Notes: generated by a model from the sequence alone, not told the origin. Positions 45,391-55,200 are shown, counted from the first letter of the stretch. The stretch is 64,000 nucleotides of DNA from JAHRAW01 sp965262585 (GCA_965262585.1 OZ253546.1:682001-746000), one strand, 5' to 3'. Made by a program: numbers and translations.

Positions 45391-46533
45391 ATGATGCTAA
45401 AACAACTCAATCGCTATCTATTCGCCGCCATAAAGGCCGACTTGCGGAACAAAATGGTGTTCCTCGGCGGCCCTCGGCAGGTCGGAAAAACCACGCTCGC
45501 GCTGGCTTTGCTGAAACCCGCCGCAGTGCCGCATCGCGGTTATCTCAACTGGGATGACCCGGCGGTTCGACCTCGGTTGTTGCGCGGCGAGATCCCCGCC
45601 AAGCAGAAACTCATCGTGCTCGATGAGATTCACAAATATCCGCGATGGCGAAATCTAGTCAAGGGGTTATACGACTCCAACCGAGGGCAACTTTCTTTTT
45701 TGATTACCGGCTCGGCGCGGCTCGACTACTACCGCCGGGGCGGCGACTCGCTGCACGGGCGTTATCACTACCACCGGTTGCATCCGTTTTCGTTGCGTGA
45801 GATCAACCAATCGCCCAATCAAAACGACCTCAAAACATTGCTCAAATTCGGCGGCTTTCCGGAGCCGTTGATTTCCGGCAACACGCGGGTGTGGCGGCGG
45901 TGGCAGCGCGAGCGATTGTCGCGGGTGATTTACGAAGATGTGCGCGACTTGGAAAACATACGGGAAATCGGGTTGCTTGAATTGCTAGTCGAAGCATTGC
46001 CCGAGCGAGTCGGGTCGCCGCTTTCGATCAAGAGTTTGCGCGAAGACCTCGGCGTTGCGCACGAGACCGTCGAACGCTGGGTGAAAATTCTGGAAAATAT
46101 GTATGTCTGTTTTCGTGTGCCGCCCTTTGGAGCACCGAAAATTCGCGCGGTCAAGAAGGAACAAAAATTGTATCTGTGGGATTGGTCGCAAGTGGCAACC
46201 GCCGGGGCGCGTTTTGAAAATCTGGTCGCGTGCCAGTTGCTCAAATACTGCCACCACCTCGAGGACACACAAGGATATGCGATGGATTTGCGGTTTATCC
46301 GCGACACCGACCGGCGCGAAGTCGATTTTGTGGTGTGCCGAAATAAAAAACCGCTATTTGCAGTGGAGTGCAAGTCGGGCGAGAGAAATCTTAATCCGGC
46401 GATACGGTATTTCCGCGAACGAACGAATATACCGACGTTTTATCAAGTCCATTCCGGCATCAGAGATTATCTTTCCAACGGCACTCGGATTTTACCGTTC
46501 ACCACTTTTTGCAAAGAACTGAAACTTCCGTGA
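45391..46533 (+). CDS. AAA_14/DUF4143 ATPase
   Basis: This 380-residue protein has Walker A GGPRQVGKTTLALALL, Walker B LIVLDEIHKYPRW and a sensor block FLITGSARLDYYRRGGDSLHGRYHYHRLHPFSLREI. A DUF4143 winged-helix/PD-(D/E)xK-like C-terminal domain follows, with EVDFVVCRNKKPLFAVECKSGERN (D...ExK). Function is unknown; such genes are often scattered and horizontally moved. The start at 45391 is chosen because the earlier ATG at 45379 lies in the palindrome. Confidence 0.88.
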   Translation: MMLKQLNRYLFAAIKADLRNKMVFLGGPRQVGKTTLALALLKPAAVPHRGYLNWDDPAVRPRLLRGEIPAKQKLIVLDEIHKYPRWRNLVKGLYDSNRGQLSFLITGSARLDYYRRGGDSLHGRYHYHRLHPFSLREINQSPNQNDLKTLLKFGGFPEPLISGNTRVWRRWQRERLSRVIYEDVRDLENIREIGLLELLVEALPERVGSPLSIKSLREDLGVAHETVERWVKILENMYVCFRVPPFGAPKIRAVKKEQKLYLWDWSQVATAGARFENLVACQLLKYCHHLEDTQGYAMDLRFIRDTDRREVDFVVCRNKKPLFAVECKSGERNLNPAIRYFRERTNIPTFYQVHSGIRDYLSNGTRILPFTTFCKELKLP

Positions 46534-46565
46534 CTAATTGAATACCAAACTCGACCGCGCAAGTT

Positions 46566-47828
46566 TTACCCTGCGGCAATAATCGCTTCCATCGCGTTGA
46601 GGAAATGTTTTACTTCGCCCGTGGTGTTGTAGTGGCACATCGACACGCGCACGCAAGTTTCGAGGTCGAGTGGAGTTAAAACATTGCCGGAAAAATAATC
46701 GTTCTTTCGGATATGCACGCGCACGCCGTGTTCGCTCAATCCGCTCACCACCCGCGCCGACGGCACGCCTTGCACCGCCAGCGACACCAACCCTTCGCGT
46801 TTGGCGTTGTCGCAACCGCCGATGACGAAAACTTCCGGCATCGCGGCCAAGCCTTTTTGATCGCCGGTGCCGTGTAACATCGTATCGGTTAAGTGTTTTT
46901 CATGCGCACGGATCGCGTTGGCCGCCGCCGTGATGCGCGCGCGCCGCTCGGCTTGCGGTGGCGACACCCGCGCACCCAACCATTCGAGATAATTCACAAC
47001 CTCGGTGAAGGTTGCATAGGCGGCGGCGTCTCGCGTTCCCAGTTCCCAAAAATTCTCGGCGGTGCCATCCAAGTGGTCGTGCGGCATGCGGCTCAGGCGT
47101 GGCGAAACCCAGCCAAACCCGTAGTTATGCCGCGAAAAAACTTTGTAGCCGGACACCGCATACGCATCGATACCGTATCGGTCGATATCGACATCGCCGT
47201 GCGGTGCGTGTTGAATGCCGTCAACCACGATCAAACAATCCGGGGACGCTTCCCGAATGACCTCGGCGATCCCTTGCACATCCACCGAGATTCCGGTCAC
47301 CGGACTGGTCTGGATGATGGTCGCCACGCGCGTGTCGGCGTTCACCAGTCGCCGGTAATCGTCAACGCCGACACCGCCGTTGTGCGTATCATGCGCAACC
47401 GCGACATATAGTTTTTTGGCGTGCGCGCTCCACCGTTTGGCGGCACTTGCGGTGGCCGGATGTTCGAGGGTGCTGCCCACTACCCGGCCGCCCGGCATCG
47501 CACCCAGCACTGCGGCGCGAATCATTCGATACAAACATTCGGTGCCGCTTTCGCCGACGAACACCACGCCGTCCCCGGCACCGAGAAACCCCAACATGTC
47601 GCGCCGACCTTGCTCAATCAAACGCCCCATCTCCGCCGACGCCGGATTGTCGCGCCCCTGATTATCGGGGATCGCCGACAACCGAGTGTTGACCTCGACC
47701 GCCGATTTCAAGGTCAACGAACCACCGGCGTTCTCAAAAAATATCCGCGCGCCCTGATAGGGGCAATGCTCCACATGGTGAAATTTGCCGCGAATCTCGT
47801 CCAATAATACGTCGTTGAAGGGGGTCAT
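46566..47828 (-). CDS. Class V aminotransferase / cysteine desulfurase-like protein
   Basis: This 420-residue PLP enzyme has the SufS/CsdA-like fold. Features are FENAGGSLTLKSAVEV, VVFVGESGTECLYRM, the PLP aspartate in LIVVDGIQHAPHG and the PLP lysine in YAVSGYKVFSRHNYGFGWVS. It looks like the TIGR01976 group (cysteine desulfurase-like, substrate not established). No iron-sulfur assembly gene is adjacent. Confidence 0.85.
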   Translation of the reverse strand: MTPFNDVLLDEIRGKFHHVEHCPYQGARIFFENAGGSLTLKSAVEVNTRLSAIPDNQGRDNPASAEMGRLIEQGRRDMLGFLGAGDGVVFVGESGTECLYRMIRAAVLGAMPGGRVVGSTLEHPATASAAKRWSAHAKKLYVAVAHDTHNGGVGVDDYRRLVNADTRVATIIQTSPVTGISVDVQGIAEVIREASPDCLIVVDGIQHAPHGDVDIDRYGIDAYAVSGYKVFSRHNYGFGWVSPRLSRMPHDHLDGTAENFWELGTRDAAAYATFTEVVNYLEWLGARVSPPQAERRARITAAANAIRAHEKHLTDTMLHGTGDQKGLAAMPEVFVIGGCDNAKREGLVSLAVQGVPSARVVSGLSEHGVRVHIRKNDYFSGNVLTPLDLETCVRVSMCHYNTTGEVKHFLNAMEAIIAAG

Positions 47829-47905
47829 TTATGGTCTCCCGGCGGTCATAGATCGTCTGCGCATTGACCGGATGGTAGTTTATATCATTGTTCCCGGAAA
47901 ATAGA

Positions 47906-48100
47906 TTATGCGCGGTAATCAGAATTACCGCGTACTATTTCCAATGTACGGTCGGTGGAACCGTCGTCAACGACGATCAATTCGAAGTCGGTGTAAGTCT
48001 GTGAAAGGATGCTTTCGACCGCTTCGCCGATATATTTTTTGGCGTTGAAGGCGGGCAGAATTACGCTGACCGCGGGTGGATGTTCGCTGGGGGCGTGCAT
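47906..48100 (-). pseudogene. Truncated family 2 glycosyltransferase remnant
   Basis: The 64 residues begin PPAVSVILPAFNAKKYIGEAVESILSQTYTDFELIVVDDGSTDRTLEIV, the complete N-terminal nucleotide-sugar site of GT-A glycosyltransferases. A stop follows at once, without the acceptor and catalytic remainder. The end coincides with a hairpin at 47911-47932, so the gene seems cut off by a rearrangement. Confidence 0.8.
47911..47932. other. Perfect hairpin at the glycosyltransferase break
   Basis: CGCGGTAAT and ATTACCGCG (nine-base arms) flank the four-base loop CAGA. No U-tract follows, so it is a weak terminator. It may mark the junction where the remainder of the gene was lost. Confidence 0.45.
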
Positions 48101-48208
48101 GATTTTCTGCTTGAATTGACTTATTTGGTGTCGGGGCGGAGGATAGCAAATATTCTGGCGTTTGCAACAATTAGGTGCGGAGCGGCTACGCCGGGCATGT
48201 TTTACTGG

Positions 48209-48228
48209 ATTCCCGCCTGCGCGGGAAT
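48209..48228. repeat. dRS3-like 20-bp inverted repeat
   Basis: ATTCCCGCCTGCGCGGGAAT exactly fits ATTCCC-N8-GGGAAT, the pattern known from Neisseria dRS3 and similar dispersed repeats of other proteobacteria. The preceding GCCGGGCATGTTTTACTGG also occurs, slightly changed, before the elements at 4.3 and 18.4 kb. Confidence 0.7.
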
Positions 48229-48246
48229 GACGGCACCAAACAAAAT

Positions 48247-49476
48247 CTATTTATCCGACGATTGACTAATGCGTCTCGCCATGCGGAAGAACATTGGGGA
48301 GGTTTTTAGTAGGCCGACGAATTTTGATCGTTGTTCTGCGGGTACGGATTCGCGGCGGCGCATTCTGATTATTACGGCTGTTGCCAGGGAGGCGTGGACC
48401 ATGCAGGTATAGATAAAGAATGCGGCGGGGCCGAAGTATTGAATTACCAGCGATGCGGCGTAGGGGCCAATCACCGCGCCCAGCGAAAAGAAAAAGGTCA
48501 GGCCCGCTGAGACCAGCACGTATTGGCCGGCGTCCGCGCGGTCATTGGCGTGGGCTGCGGCCAGCGAATACAGCGGCAGGGCGAAGGCACCGAAGGCAAA
48601 GGCGCCCGCGTAAACCATCGGCATTCCGCCATACTGCTGGTTAGACAGCACCAGGGCGGCGAGCATGGCGCCGATGGTGGCCGTCAGGACGGTTTTTCGC
48701 CGCCCCAGTTTGTCGGACATGAAACCGAGCGGGTACTGCAACACCGCTCCGCCGATAATGCCGAGGGACATAAAAATCACCACCTCGCGGGTGTCCAAGC
48801 CGATTTCAATGCCGTAAATTGGCCCGATGAGGCGAAACGCAGAATTGGTAAGGCCGATGGCAAGGGAAGTGAGGCAGGCCAGCGGGGAAATCTGCCAGAT
48901 TGCGCCGATTTTCAATTTGAGGTTGTCCGGTGCTTTCGGATGGGTGCGATTGGACAGCGCCACCGGCACCAGCGACAGGCAATACATCACGCTGACCACG
49001 GAGAAAATCTGGTAGCCGCCCTCCCCCACCAGTGGAATCAAAAACTGAGTGCCGGTGACCGCCAGCAGATCGACGATTCGGTAGACGCCGAGTACCCGTC
49101 CACGGGAGGTGTTTTTTGAACTCTCGTTGATCCAACTTTCGATGACCATGAGCAGCGCGGCGAAGCAAAATCCGCTCACTACGCGAATCGCCGCCCACAC
49201 CCAGGCATTCGGTATCATCGCCATAATCAGCGGCGCCACCGCACCGATGGCGGCGAGGGCGGCGAAAGCCCGCACATGGCCGAAGGAACGAATCAGTCGG
49301 GCGGCGCTGAAACTGGCGCAAAAGAAACCGACAAAATAGCAGGCACCCATCAATCCAACCCAATCGGTGTCGAATCCTTCCAACTTCCCGCGCAGGGCGA
49401 TCAGTGTACCGAGCATGCCGTTGCCGCCGAGTAAAATCGAAGCGGACAGCAAAAGCGGCGCAATGGGTCTTATCAT
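48247..49476 (-). CDS. MFS transporter (YcaD-like)
   Basis: This 409-residue carrier has twelve hydrophobic segments. Features are LLGGNGMLGTLIALRGKLEGFDTDWVGLMGACYFVGFFCASF and AAIRVVSGFCFAALLMVIESWINESSKNTSRGRVLGVYRIV, the YcaD family pattern. The substrate is unknown. It is divergently arranged with a paralogue at 49676. Confidence 0.85.
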   Translation of the reverse strand: MIRPIAPLLLSASILLGGNGMLGTLIALRGKLEGFDTDWVGLMGACYFVGFFCASFSAARLIRSFGHVRAFAALAAIGAVAPLIMAMIPNAWVWAAIRVVSGFCFAALLMVIESWINESSKNTSRGRVLGVYRIVDLLAVTGTQFLIPLVGEGGYQIFSVVSVMYCLSLVPVALSNRTHPKAPDNLKLKIGAIWQISPLACLTSLAIGLTNSAFRLIGPIYGIEIGLDTREVVIFMSLGIIGGAVLQYPLGFMSDKLGRRKTVLTATIGAMLAALVLSNQQYGGMPMVYAGAFAFGAFALPLYSLAAAHANDRADAGQYVLVSAGLTFFFSLGAVIGPYAASLVIQYFGPAAFFIYTCMVHASLATAVIIRMRRRESVPAEQRSKFVGLLKTSPMFFRMARRISQSSDK

Positions 49477-49675
49477 CGAATGCTTGATGGGTCGGGCGCG
49501 GGGGTTGGGTTGAGTTACACGGCGGCGGTAAATTGTGCCATTATCTTTTGTATATTGCTTTGTTTATTTAGTTTTTTGGGTGTTTGTTTTTTGGTGGGGT
49601 ATTCGGTTATTCGTTTTTGCTAGGTTAAAGATATAATCTTTGTGAACTGCAATCATTTCCGGCGGCGATTTTTTA
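49477..49675. promoter_or_regulatory. Intergenic region between divergent YcaD-like MFS genes
   Basis: The 199-base gap contains AT-rich sequence with several TTTT runs but no clear shared operator. It holds the promoters for both divergent genes. I could not place them securely. Confidence 0.3.
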
Positions 49676-50947
49676 ATGAATAAAACGACATCCAATCCAC
49701 TGACCGAAGCGATAACCGCTTCATGGGCTTTGCTGCTCGGCTTTGGCATTCTCATGCTGGGGGATGGTTTGCAGGGAACGCTGTTGGCGGTTCGTGCTTA
49801 TCGCGAAGGATTTCCCACCGTTGTTACCGGCTTGGTGATGTCTTCGTTCTACGCCGGATTTCTTGGTGGCACGTTGTGGGCGCCGGGAATCGTTCGCCGG
49901 GTTGGACACATTCGCGTATTTGCCGCATTGGCGGCGATGGCCTCCGCTGGCATTCTGTTGCATGCCGCCTGGGTGCATCCGGCGGGGTGGTTCGTGCTGC
50001 GCCTCATCAGTGGTTTTTGTTTTTCAGGGCTGTATATCGTCGCCGAAAGTTGGTTGAACGACAGCGCTTCCAACGAGACCCGTGGCCAACTGCTGTCGGT
50101 GTATATGATGATCACTTACGTTGCAGTGGGCGGCGGGCAGTTGCTTCTCAACATCGCAGATCCGTTGGGATACCCGTTGTTCGTGCTGACCTCGGTGCTG
50201 ATTTCGGTGGCGGTGGTGCCGCTGCTGCTGGCGGCGATGCCGACGCCGCGCTTTGAAGATTCGAGTTCGCTCAAACTGGCCGACTTGTATGGCTTGTCGC
50301 CGCTGGGGGTGTTCGGGATGTTCGCGGTGGGGTTGGCGAGCGCGGCGATTTTTTCGCTGGGGCCGGTGTACGCCGGATTGCAGGGGCTGGACACCGCCGG
50401 AATTTCCTGGTTTATGCTCGCGCCGGTGGCCGCCACGGTGCTGTTGCAATGGCCCATCGGCAAACTATCGGACCGCTTCGACCGCCGTCTGGTGATTCTC
50501 GCGGTCACCCTCATGGCCTCGGTGGCGGCGGTGCTGTGCATTTATGCGGCGCGACTCTCTACCCTCCATGTGACCATCATGTTTGGTTTGTTCGGCGGCT
50601 TTTCACTGCCCATGTACGCGCTGTGCGTGGCACACACCAACGACCATTTGCGCCCCGAACAGATGGTGGCGGCGAGCAGCGGACTGGTGCTCGCCGGTGG
50701 CATCGGCGCCGTCATCGGGCCGCTGGGAATCGCCCTGGCGATGGACCTCTCCGCGGATTGGTTCTTCGGTGGGCTGGCAATCGCCCATGTCGGCATCGGG
50801 CTGTTTGCGCTGCTGCGTATGCTGATGCGCAAAGGCCCGCCGTTGGACATGCAGGGCCGCCATGCGCCTGCCACTTTGCTGCGCTCCCGCCGCATGGCGG
50901 AATCCATTCAAGAGCATCTTCGAGACGACTTCGACAACCCGAAATAA
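49676..50947 (+). CDS. MFS transporter (YcaD-like), paralogue of the upstream gene
   Basis: This 423-residue protein has twelve hydrophobic segments. LRLISGFCFSGLYIVAESWLNDSASNETRGQLLSVYMM aligns directly with the neighbour's VVSGFCFAALLMVIESWINESSKN block, so the two are paralogues. The C-terminal tail (MQGRHAPATLLRSRRMAESIQEHLRDD) is soluble. The substrate is unknown. Confidence 0.87.
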   Translation: MNKTTSNPLTEAITASWALLLGFGILMLGDGLQGTLLAVRAYREGFPTVVTGLVMSSFYAGFLGGTLWAPGIVRRVGHIRVFAALAAMASAGILLHAAWVHPAGWFVLRLISGFCFSGLYIVAESWLNDSASNETRGQLLSVYMMITYVAVGGGQLLLNIADPLGYPLFVLTSVLISVAVVPLLLAAMPTPRFEDSSSLKLADLYGLSPLGVFGMFAVGLASAAIFSLGPVYAGLQGLDTAGISWFMLAPVAATVLLQWPIGKLSDRFDRRLVILAVTLMASVAAVLCIYAARLSTLHVTIMFGLFGGFSLPMYALCVAHTNDHLRPEQMVAASSGLVLAGGIGAVIGPLGIALAMDLSADWFFGGLAIAHVGIGLFALLRMLMRKGPPLDMQGRHAPATLLRSRRMAESIQEHLRDDFDNPK

Positions 50948-50987
50948 ACCACTTCCGGCGGGAATGCCTGACGGGCGGCGCGCAGGA

Positions 50988-51389
50988 TTATTTGTTTTTC
51001 GCGGATGAAATTCGTTTTACCAGCGTTTTGATGCCGTCTATGCGCAACGCAACTTCCTCTTCCAGCGCGCGCACTTCCTGATTGATTAATTCCTCCAGGT
51101 TTTCGGTGGTTTTTCTAGATTCCATGAGTTTTTCGAGTTCAGCCACGGCGCTGCGAAATTCCAGCGAACTTTCATAGATCACTTCGGTACGGCGTGTTCC
51201 GCTGTCTACGAGGGCGGATTTCTTGATGCGCGGAAACCGGTAGTTGACGCTGGTGGGAAGAATTGCCCCCTTCTTGCGCTCGTAGACGATGCGCAGAATG
51301 TCGGTGTTGGTGGTGGTCGAAAGCGTGAAACGCACGATGTGTTCGGGATGCTTCACGCCCATCGCCGCCAGGGCTTCGTATTGGCTCAT
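50988..51389 (-). CDS. DUF3461 family protein (YaeH-like)
   Basis: This 133-residue soluble protein begins MSQYEALAAMGVKHPEHIVRFTLSTTTNTDILRIVYERKKGAILPTSVNYRFPRIKKSALVDSG, which matches the DUF3461 pattern I recall. The C-terminal half is acidic and helical. Function of the family is unknown. It lies 24 bases downstream of the ABC ATPase gene on the same strand and may be its operon tail. Confidence 0.8.
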   Translation of the reverse strand: MSQYEALAAMGVKHPEHIVRFTLSTTTNTDILRIVYERKKGAILPTSVNYRFPRIKKSALVDSGTRRTEVIYESSLEFRSAVAELEKLMESRKTTENLEELINQEVRALEEEVALRIDGIKTLVKRISSAKNK

Positions 51390-51413
51390 GTCTGTTCTCC
51401 GTGGATGCGGGGG

Positions 51414-53318
51414 TTAGGCACTCGGCCGGGTGCTTGACTGGGCACTTGACTGACTTTCGTCGAGTTTCTCGTGACCGTGCAAGATTTTTTGTGCGTGCGC
51501 CTCGGTCTCGTTCAACTCGTCGATGGTGCGGTGGCACGCAATTTGATGGCCGTCTTTGAGTTCGCGCACGGGTGGATTCTCCACATTGCAGACACCCTCC
51601 GTGGCTTCCGGGCAGCGGTTGTAAAACGGGCAGCCAACCGCGGTAATCTCCACGCCCCGAGCGATGCCGACCGCCATTTCGCGCTTCTGCATGGTGTCTT
51701 CCAGCCAGCCGATGCGCAGTTCCGGCACCGAGCCGATCAAAAGGCGCGTGTAGGGATGGAAGGGCGGCGTCAGCACTTCGTCGGTGGGGCCCTGCTCCAC
51801 CACCCGGCCGGCGTATAGCACCACGATTTCATCGGCGAAAGAAGCCACGGTGGAAAGATCATGGCTGATGAAGACGAACGAGACGCCGGTTTTGTCGCGC
51901 AGTGAGGTCAGCAGTTTGATGACGTTGGCGCCGACTATGCTATCCAGCGCCGAGGTTACTTCATCGCACAGCATGACTTCCGGAGACGCAGCGAGGGAGC
52001 GCGCCATGTTGATGCGCTGCTTCTGGCCGCCGGACAATTCCATGGGATGGCGGTTGGTGAATTCGGCGGGCAGTTCAACCATCTCCAGAATTTCCGCGAC
52101 CTTTTGGCGTTTTTTCTTGCCGGTGATGCCGTGGTAAAACTCCAGCGGGCGGCCAATAATCTGGCCGATGGTTTGCTTGGGATTGAGGGCGGTGTCGGCC
52201 ATCTGGAAGACAAACTGCACTTTTTGCAACTCCGATCGCTTGCGGTCGAGCAGGTGACCTTGAAGGTGGTTGCCGTCCAGTTTGATCTCCCCTTTGGATT
52301 GGGGCAACAACCCCGCCATGACTCGTGCGAGGGTGGATTTTCCGCAGCCCGATTCGCCGATGACGCCGACCACATGGCCATTTTCAACCTTGACGTTGAC
52401 ATCGCGCAATACCGCAACCTCCGGCTCGCCGTTGACGACTTTGCCATAACCGGCGGTCAGGTTCTTGACTTCGAGGGCGGCGATGTCGCGGTCGTGCTCG
52501 CCGCTCAGCGCCACGCCCATGCCCGCCGCCGGCTTGGGGCGAACCGCGTCCATCAAGCGGCGTGTGTAGGCGTGGGTGGGGCGGTTGATGATTTGGTCGG
52601 CCGGGCCTTGCTCCATGATTTCGCCGCCGTACAACACCACGATGTGGTCGGCGATTTGTGCCACCACCGCGAGGTCGTGGGTGACATAAATGGCGGCGGC
52701 GTTTTCTTCGTGGATGACTTTCTTGAAGGCTTTCAGCACTTCGATCTGGGTGGTCACATCGAGGGCGGTGGTGGGCTCGTCTAGCACCATTAAATCGGGG
52801 TTGCCGCACAGTGCCATGGCCGCCATCAGCCGCTGCAACTGGCCGCCGGAAACCTGATGCGGATAGCGGAAGCCGATGCGGTTGGGGTTGGGCAGTTCCA
52901 AAGCGTGATACAACGCCACCGCACGTTTGTCCGCTTCCGCTTGAGTAAGCACGCCGTGAAGCACGGCGGATTCGGTGACCTGTTCGCTGATGGTGATGGC
53001 CGGGTTGAAGGTGGCGGCGGCGCTCTGCGCCAGATAGGCAACATTATGTCCGCGAATTTCGCGCTGTCGCAACGGCGCCATGGTCAGTACATCCTCGCCG
53101 TCCAGCAGCACCTGACCGCCGGCGAACTCGAGCCCCGGTTTGGTGTAGGCAAGTGCCGACAGCGAAATGGTGGTTTTGCCGGAGCCAGATTCGCCGATGA
53201 GCGCCACCACCTGCCCCTTGTGGACATCAAAAGTAACGCCTTTGACGATGGGAATTTCTACGCCTTCGTCGCTTTGGGCGCTGATTTTCAGGTCTTTGAC
53301 TTCGAGTAGTTTTTCCAT
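51414..53318 (-). CDS. Peptide ABC transporter ATPase, DppD-DppF fusion
   Basis: This 634-residue protein has two nucleotide-binding domains. The first has GESGSGKTTISL, VSGGQLQRLMAAMAL and LDEPTTALD. The second (from about residue 270) has GESGCGKSTLARV, LSGGQKQRINMARSL and CDEVTSALD. A C-terminal oligopeptide domain with CPFYNRCPEATEGVC, able to hold an iron-sulfur cluster, follows. The second site reads DEV rather than DEP before TSALD. It is three bases downstream of the permease gene, so they are co-transcribed. Confidence 0.93.
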   Translation of the reverse strand: MEKLLEVKDLKISAQSDEGVEIPIVKGVTFDVHKGQVVALIGESGSGKTTISLSALAYTKPGLEFAGGQVLLDGEDVLTMAPLRQREIRGHNVAYLAQSAAATFNPAITISEQVTESAVLHGVLTQAEADKRAVALYHALELPNPNRIGFRYPHQVSGGQLQRLMAAMALCGNPDLMVLDEPTTALDVTTQIEVLKAFKKVIHEENAAAIYVTHDLAVVAQIADHIVVLYGGEIMEQGPADQIINRPTHAYTRRLMDAVRPKPAAGMGVALSGEHDRDIAALEVKNLTAGYGKVVNGEPEVAVLRDVNVKVENGHVVGVIGESGCGKSTLARVMAGLLPQSKGEIKLDGNHLQGHLLDRKRSELQKVQFVFQMADTALNPKQTIGQIIGRPLEFYHGITGKKKRQKVAEILEMVELPAEFTNRHPMELSGGQKQRINMARSLAASPEVMLCDEVTSALDSIVGANVIKLLTSLRDKTGVSFVFISHDLSTVASFADEIVVLYAGRVVEQGPTDEVLTPPFHPYTRLLIGSVPELRIGWLEDTMQKREMAVGIARGVEITAVGCPFYNRCPEATEGVCNVENPPVRELKDGHQIACHRTIDELNETEAHAQKILHGHEKLDESQSSAQSSTRPSA

Positions 53319-53321
53319 GGT

Positions 53322-54227
53322 CTACACCATTTTCCTGGCCAGACTGCCACCGGACTTGGCCGAGATGTCGTCGACGATGAGGTTGACGGAGATGGTGAAG
53401 GTGGCGATGGAGAAGGCCGGCCAGATGGAAGCGTAGGAGCCGTAGGTAAGGCCCTGCAAGTTTTCCCGCACCATGCTGCCCCAGTCCGAGGCCGGCGGCT
53501 GCACCCCGAGGCCGAGGAAACTGAGGCTGGAAATGAACAGCACCACGAACACCAGCCGCAGCCCGAAGTCGGTGGCCAGCGGCATGGCGGCGTTGGGCAG
53601 CACTTCGGAGCGGATGATCCACCACACGTTTTCGCCGCGCGCTTTGGCCGCCTCGACGAAATCTTGCACCATGATGTCCTGGCCGAGGGCGCGGGCGATG
53701 CGGAACACGCTGGTGGCGTAGATTACCGCCGCGGTGCCGATGAGGATGGGGATGGACGAGCCGAGCGCGGCGATGACGATCAGCCCTAGCATGATGGACG
53801 GCAGCGACAGCACCGCGTCGTTGATGCGGCTGATGCCCATGTCCACCCAGCCGCCCTTGACCGCCGCGGCGATGCCGAGGGTGATGCCGATAAGATAGGC
53901 GATGAGCGTGGCCAGCACCGAGATGCCGATGGTGTTTCGCGCGCCGAACATGACTCGCGAGAGGGTGTCCCTGCCGAGGTAGTCGGTGCCGAGGTAAAAG
54001 TTATCGTAGGCGTCGAGGAAACTGTCTTCTCCTTCCATGTCCATTTCGTGATACGGCGTGATATACGGGCCGATAATGGCAATCACCAGCCAGAATGCGA
54101 CAATCACAATCCCTATTTTGCCGAGCCAGGAAAGTTTCAGTTTTCTTTTCGGCGGTACATCCGGCAACTCGTCGAAGGCATCGAGTTTTTTGATGATTTC
54201 TTGTTCGTCTTTGGTAACTTCGGTCAT
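53322..54227 (-). CDS. Peptide ABC transporter permease (DppC-like)
   Basis: This 301-residue inner-membrane protein has the DppC N-terminal helix. Its EAA loop is DFVEAAKARGENVWWIIRSEVLPNAAMP. The ATG at 54227 gives MTEVTKDEQEIIKKLDAFDELPDVPPKRKLK, a normal cytoplasmic start; an ATG at 54296 adds 23 unlikely residues. It follows the DppB-like gene by about 20 bases. Confidence 0.9.
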   Translation of the reverse strand: MTEVTKDEQEIIKKLDAFDELPDVPPKRKLKLSWLGKIGIVIVAFWLVIAIIGPYITPYHEMDMEGEDSFLDAYDNFYLGTDYLGRDTLSRVMFGARNTIGISVLATLIAYLIGITLGIAAAVKGGWVDMGISRINDAVLSLPSIMLGLIVIAALGSSIPILIGTAAVIYATSVFRIARALGQDIMVQDFVEAAKARGENVWWIIRSEVLPNAAMPLATDFGLRLVFVVLFISSLSFLGLGVQPPASDWGSMVRENLQGLTYGSYASIWPAFSIATFTISVNLIVDDISAKSGGSLARKMV

Positions 54228-54249
54228 GATGGTTGTCCGTTGGCGGCGG

Positions 54250-55200
54250 TTATTTCGGCTGCCTGAGTCGGGGATTGGAAAGTATCGAGGCGACATCGGC
54301 GAGGAGGATGAGAACCACGTAGGTGCCGCAGAAAATCATCGCGCAAGCCTGCACCAGCGGCAGGTCTCGAGTTTGCACGCCGTCGATCATCAGTTTGGCG
54401 AGGCCGGGATAGGCGAACATGGTTTCGACGATAACCACCCCGCTGACCAGATAGGCGAGGTTCAGTGCGATGACGTTGACGATGGGGCCGATGGCGTTGA
54501 AAAAGGCGTGGCGAAGAATAATCCGCCGCTTCGGGACACCCTTCAAAATTGCCATTTCGATATACGGCGAATTCATCACGTTCAATATCCCCGCCCGGGT
54601 CATTCGAATCATCTGCGCGGATACCACGATAACCAGCGTGATGATCGGCATCGCCAGCGCCCTGATTAACTGCCAGCCGCTTTCATCGCCGCTCAGGTAG
54701 GCAATGGCCGGCAGCAGTCGAAGTTCCACCGCCAGAATCAGAACCAGCAGGGTTGCGATAAAAAAATCGGGCACCGAAATAAGGCTCAGCGTACAAAAAG
54801 TGACGGCGCGGTCGAACCAGGTTCCGGGGTGCATGGCCGCGAATAATCCGAGTGCTATGGAAATGGGAATGGAAACCAGCGCCACAAAGCCGGTCATCAT
54901 CATGGTGTTTCCGATGCGCCCGCCAATCAAACTGGCTATGCTCGCTCCGCCGGCCTTGGATATGCCGAGGTCGCCGGTCGCCATGCCTTTCAGCCAGATG
55001 AAGTAGCGGATGTACCCCGGCTGGTCGATGCCGAGTTCGGTACGCAACTTCGCCAGCGTCTCCGGCGTTGCGCTTTGCCCAAGAATGATCTGGGCGACAT
55101 CGCCGGGAAGGATGCTGGTGCCGATGAAAACTATGATCGAAACCACCATCAACGTGGCGATGCCAATCAAAATCCGCTGGTTGACCATTTGCATCATCAT
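54250..55200 (-). CDS. Peptide ABC transporter permease (DppB-like)
   Basis: This 316-residue protein has six membrane segments. Features are the family N-terminus (RILIGIATLMVVSIIVFIGTSILPGDVAQIILGQ), the LRTELGIDQP block and an EAA-like loop PYIEMAILKGVPKRRIILRHAFFNAIGPIV. The first few codons contain several ATGs, so the exact start is open. It is separated from the binding-protein gene by a terminator-like hairpin. Confidence 0.9.
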   Translation of the reverse strand: MMMQMVNQRILIGIATLMVVSIIVFIGTSILPGDVAQIILGQSATPETLAKLRTELGIDQPGYIRYFIWLKGMATGDLGISKAGGASIASLIGGRIGNTMMMTGFVALVSIPISIALGLFAAMHPGTWFDRAVTFCTLSLISVPDFFIATLLVLILAVELRLLPAIAYLSGDESGWQLIRALAMPIITLVIVVSAQMIRMTRAGILNVMNSPYIEMAILKGVPKRRIILRHAFFNAIGPIVNVIALNLAYLVSGVVIVETMFAYPGLAKLMIDGVQTRDLPLVQACAMIFCGTYVVLILLADVASILSNPRLRQPK

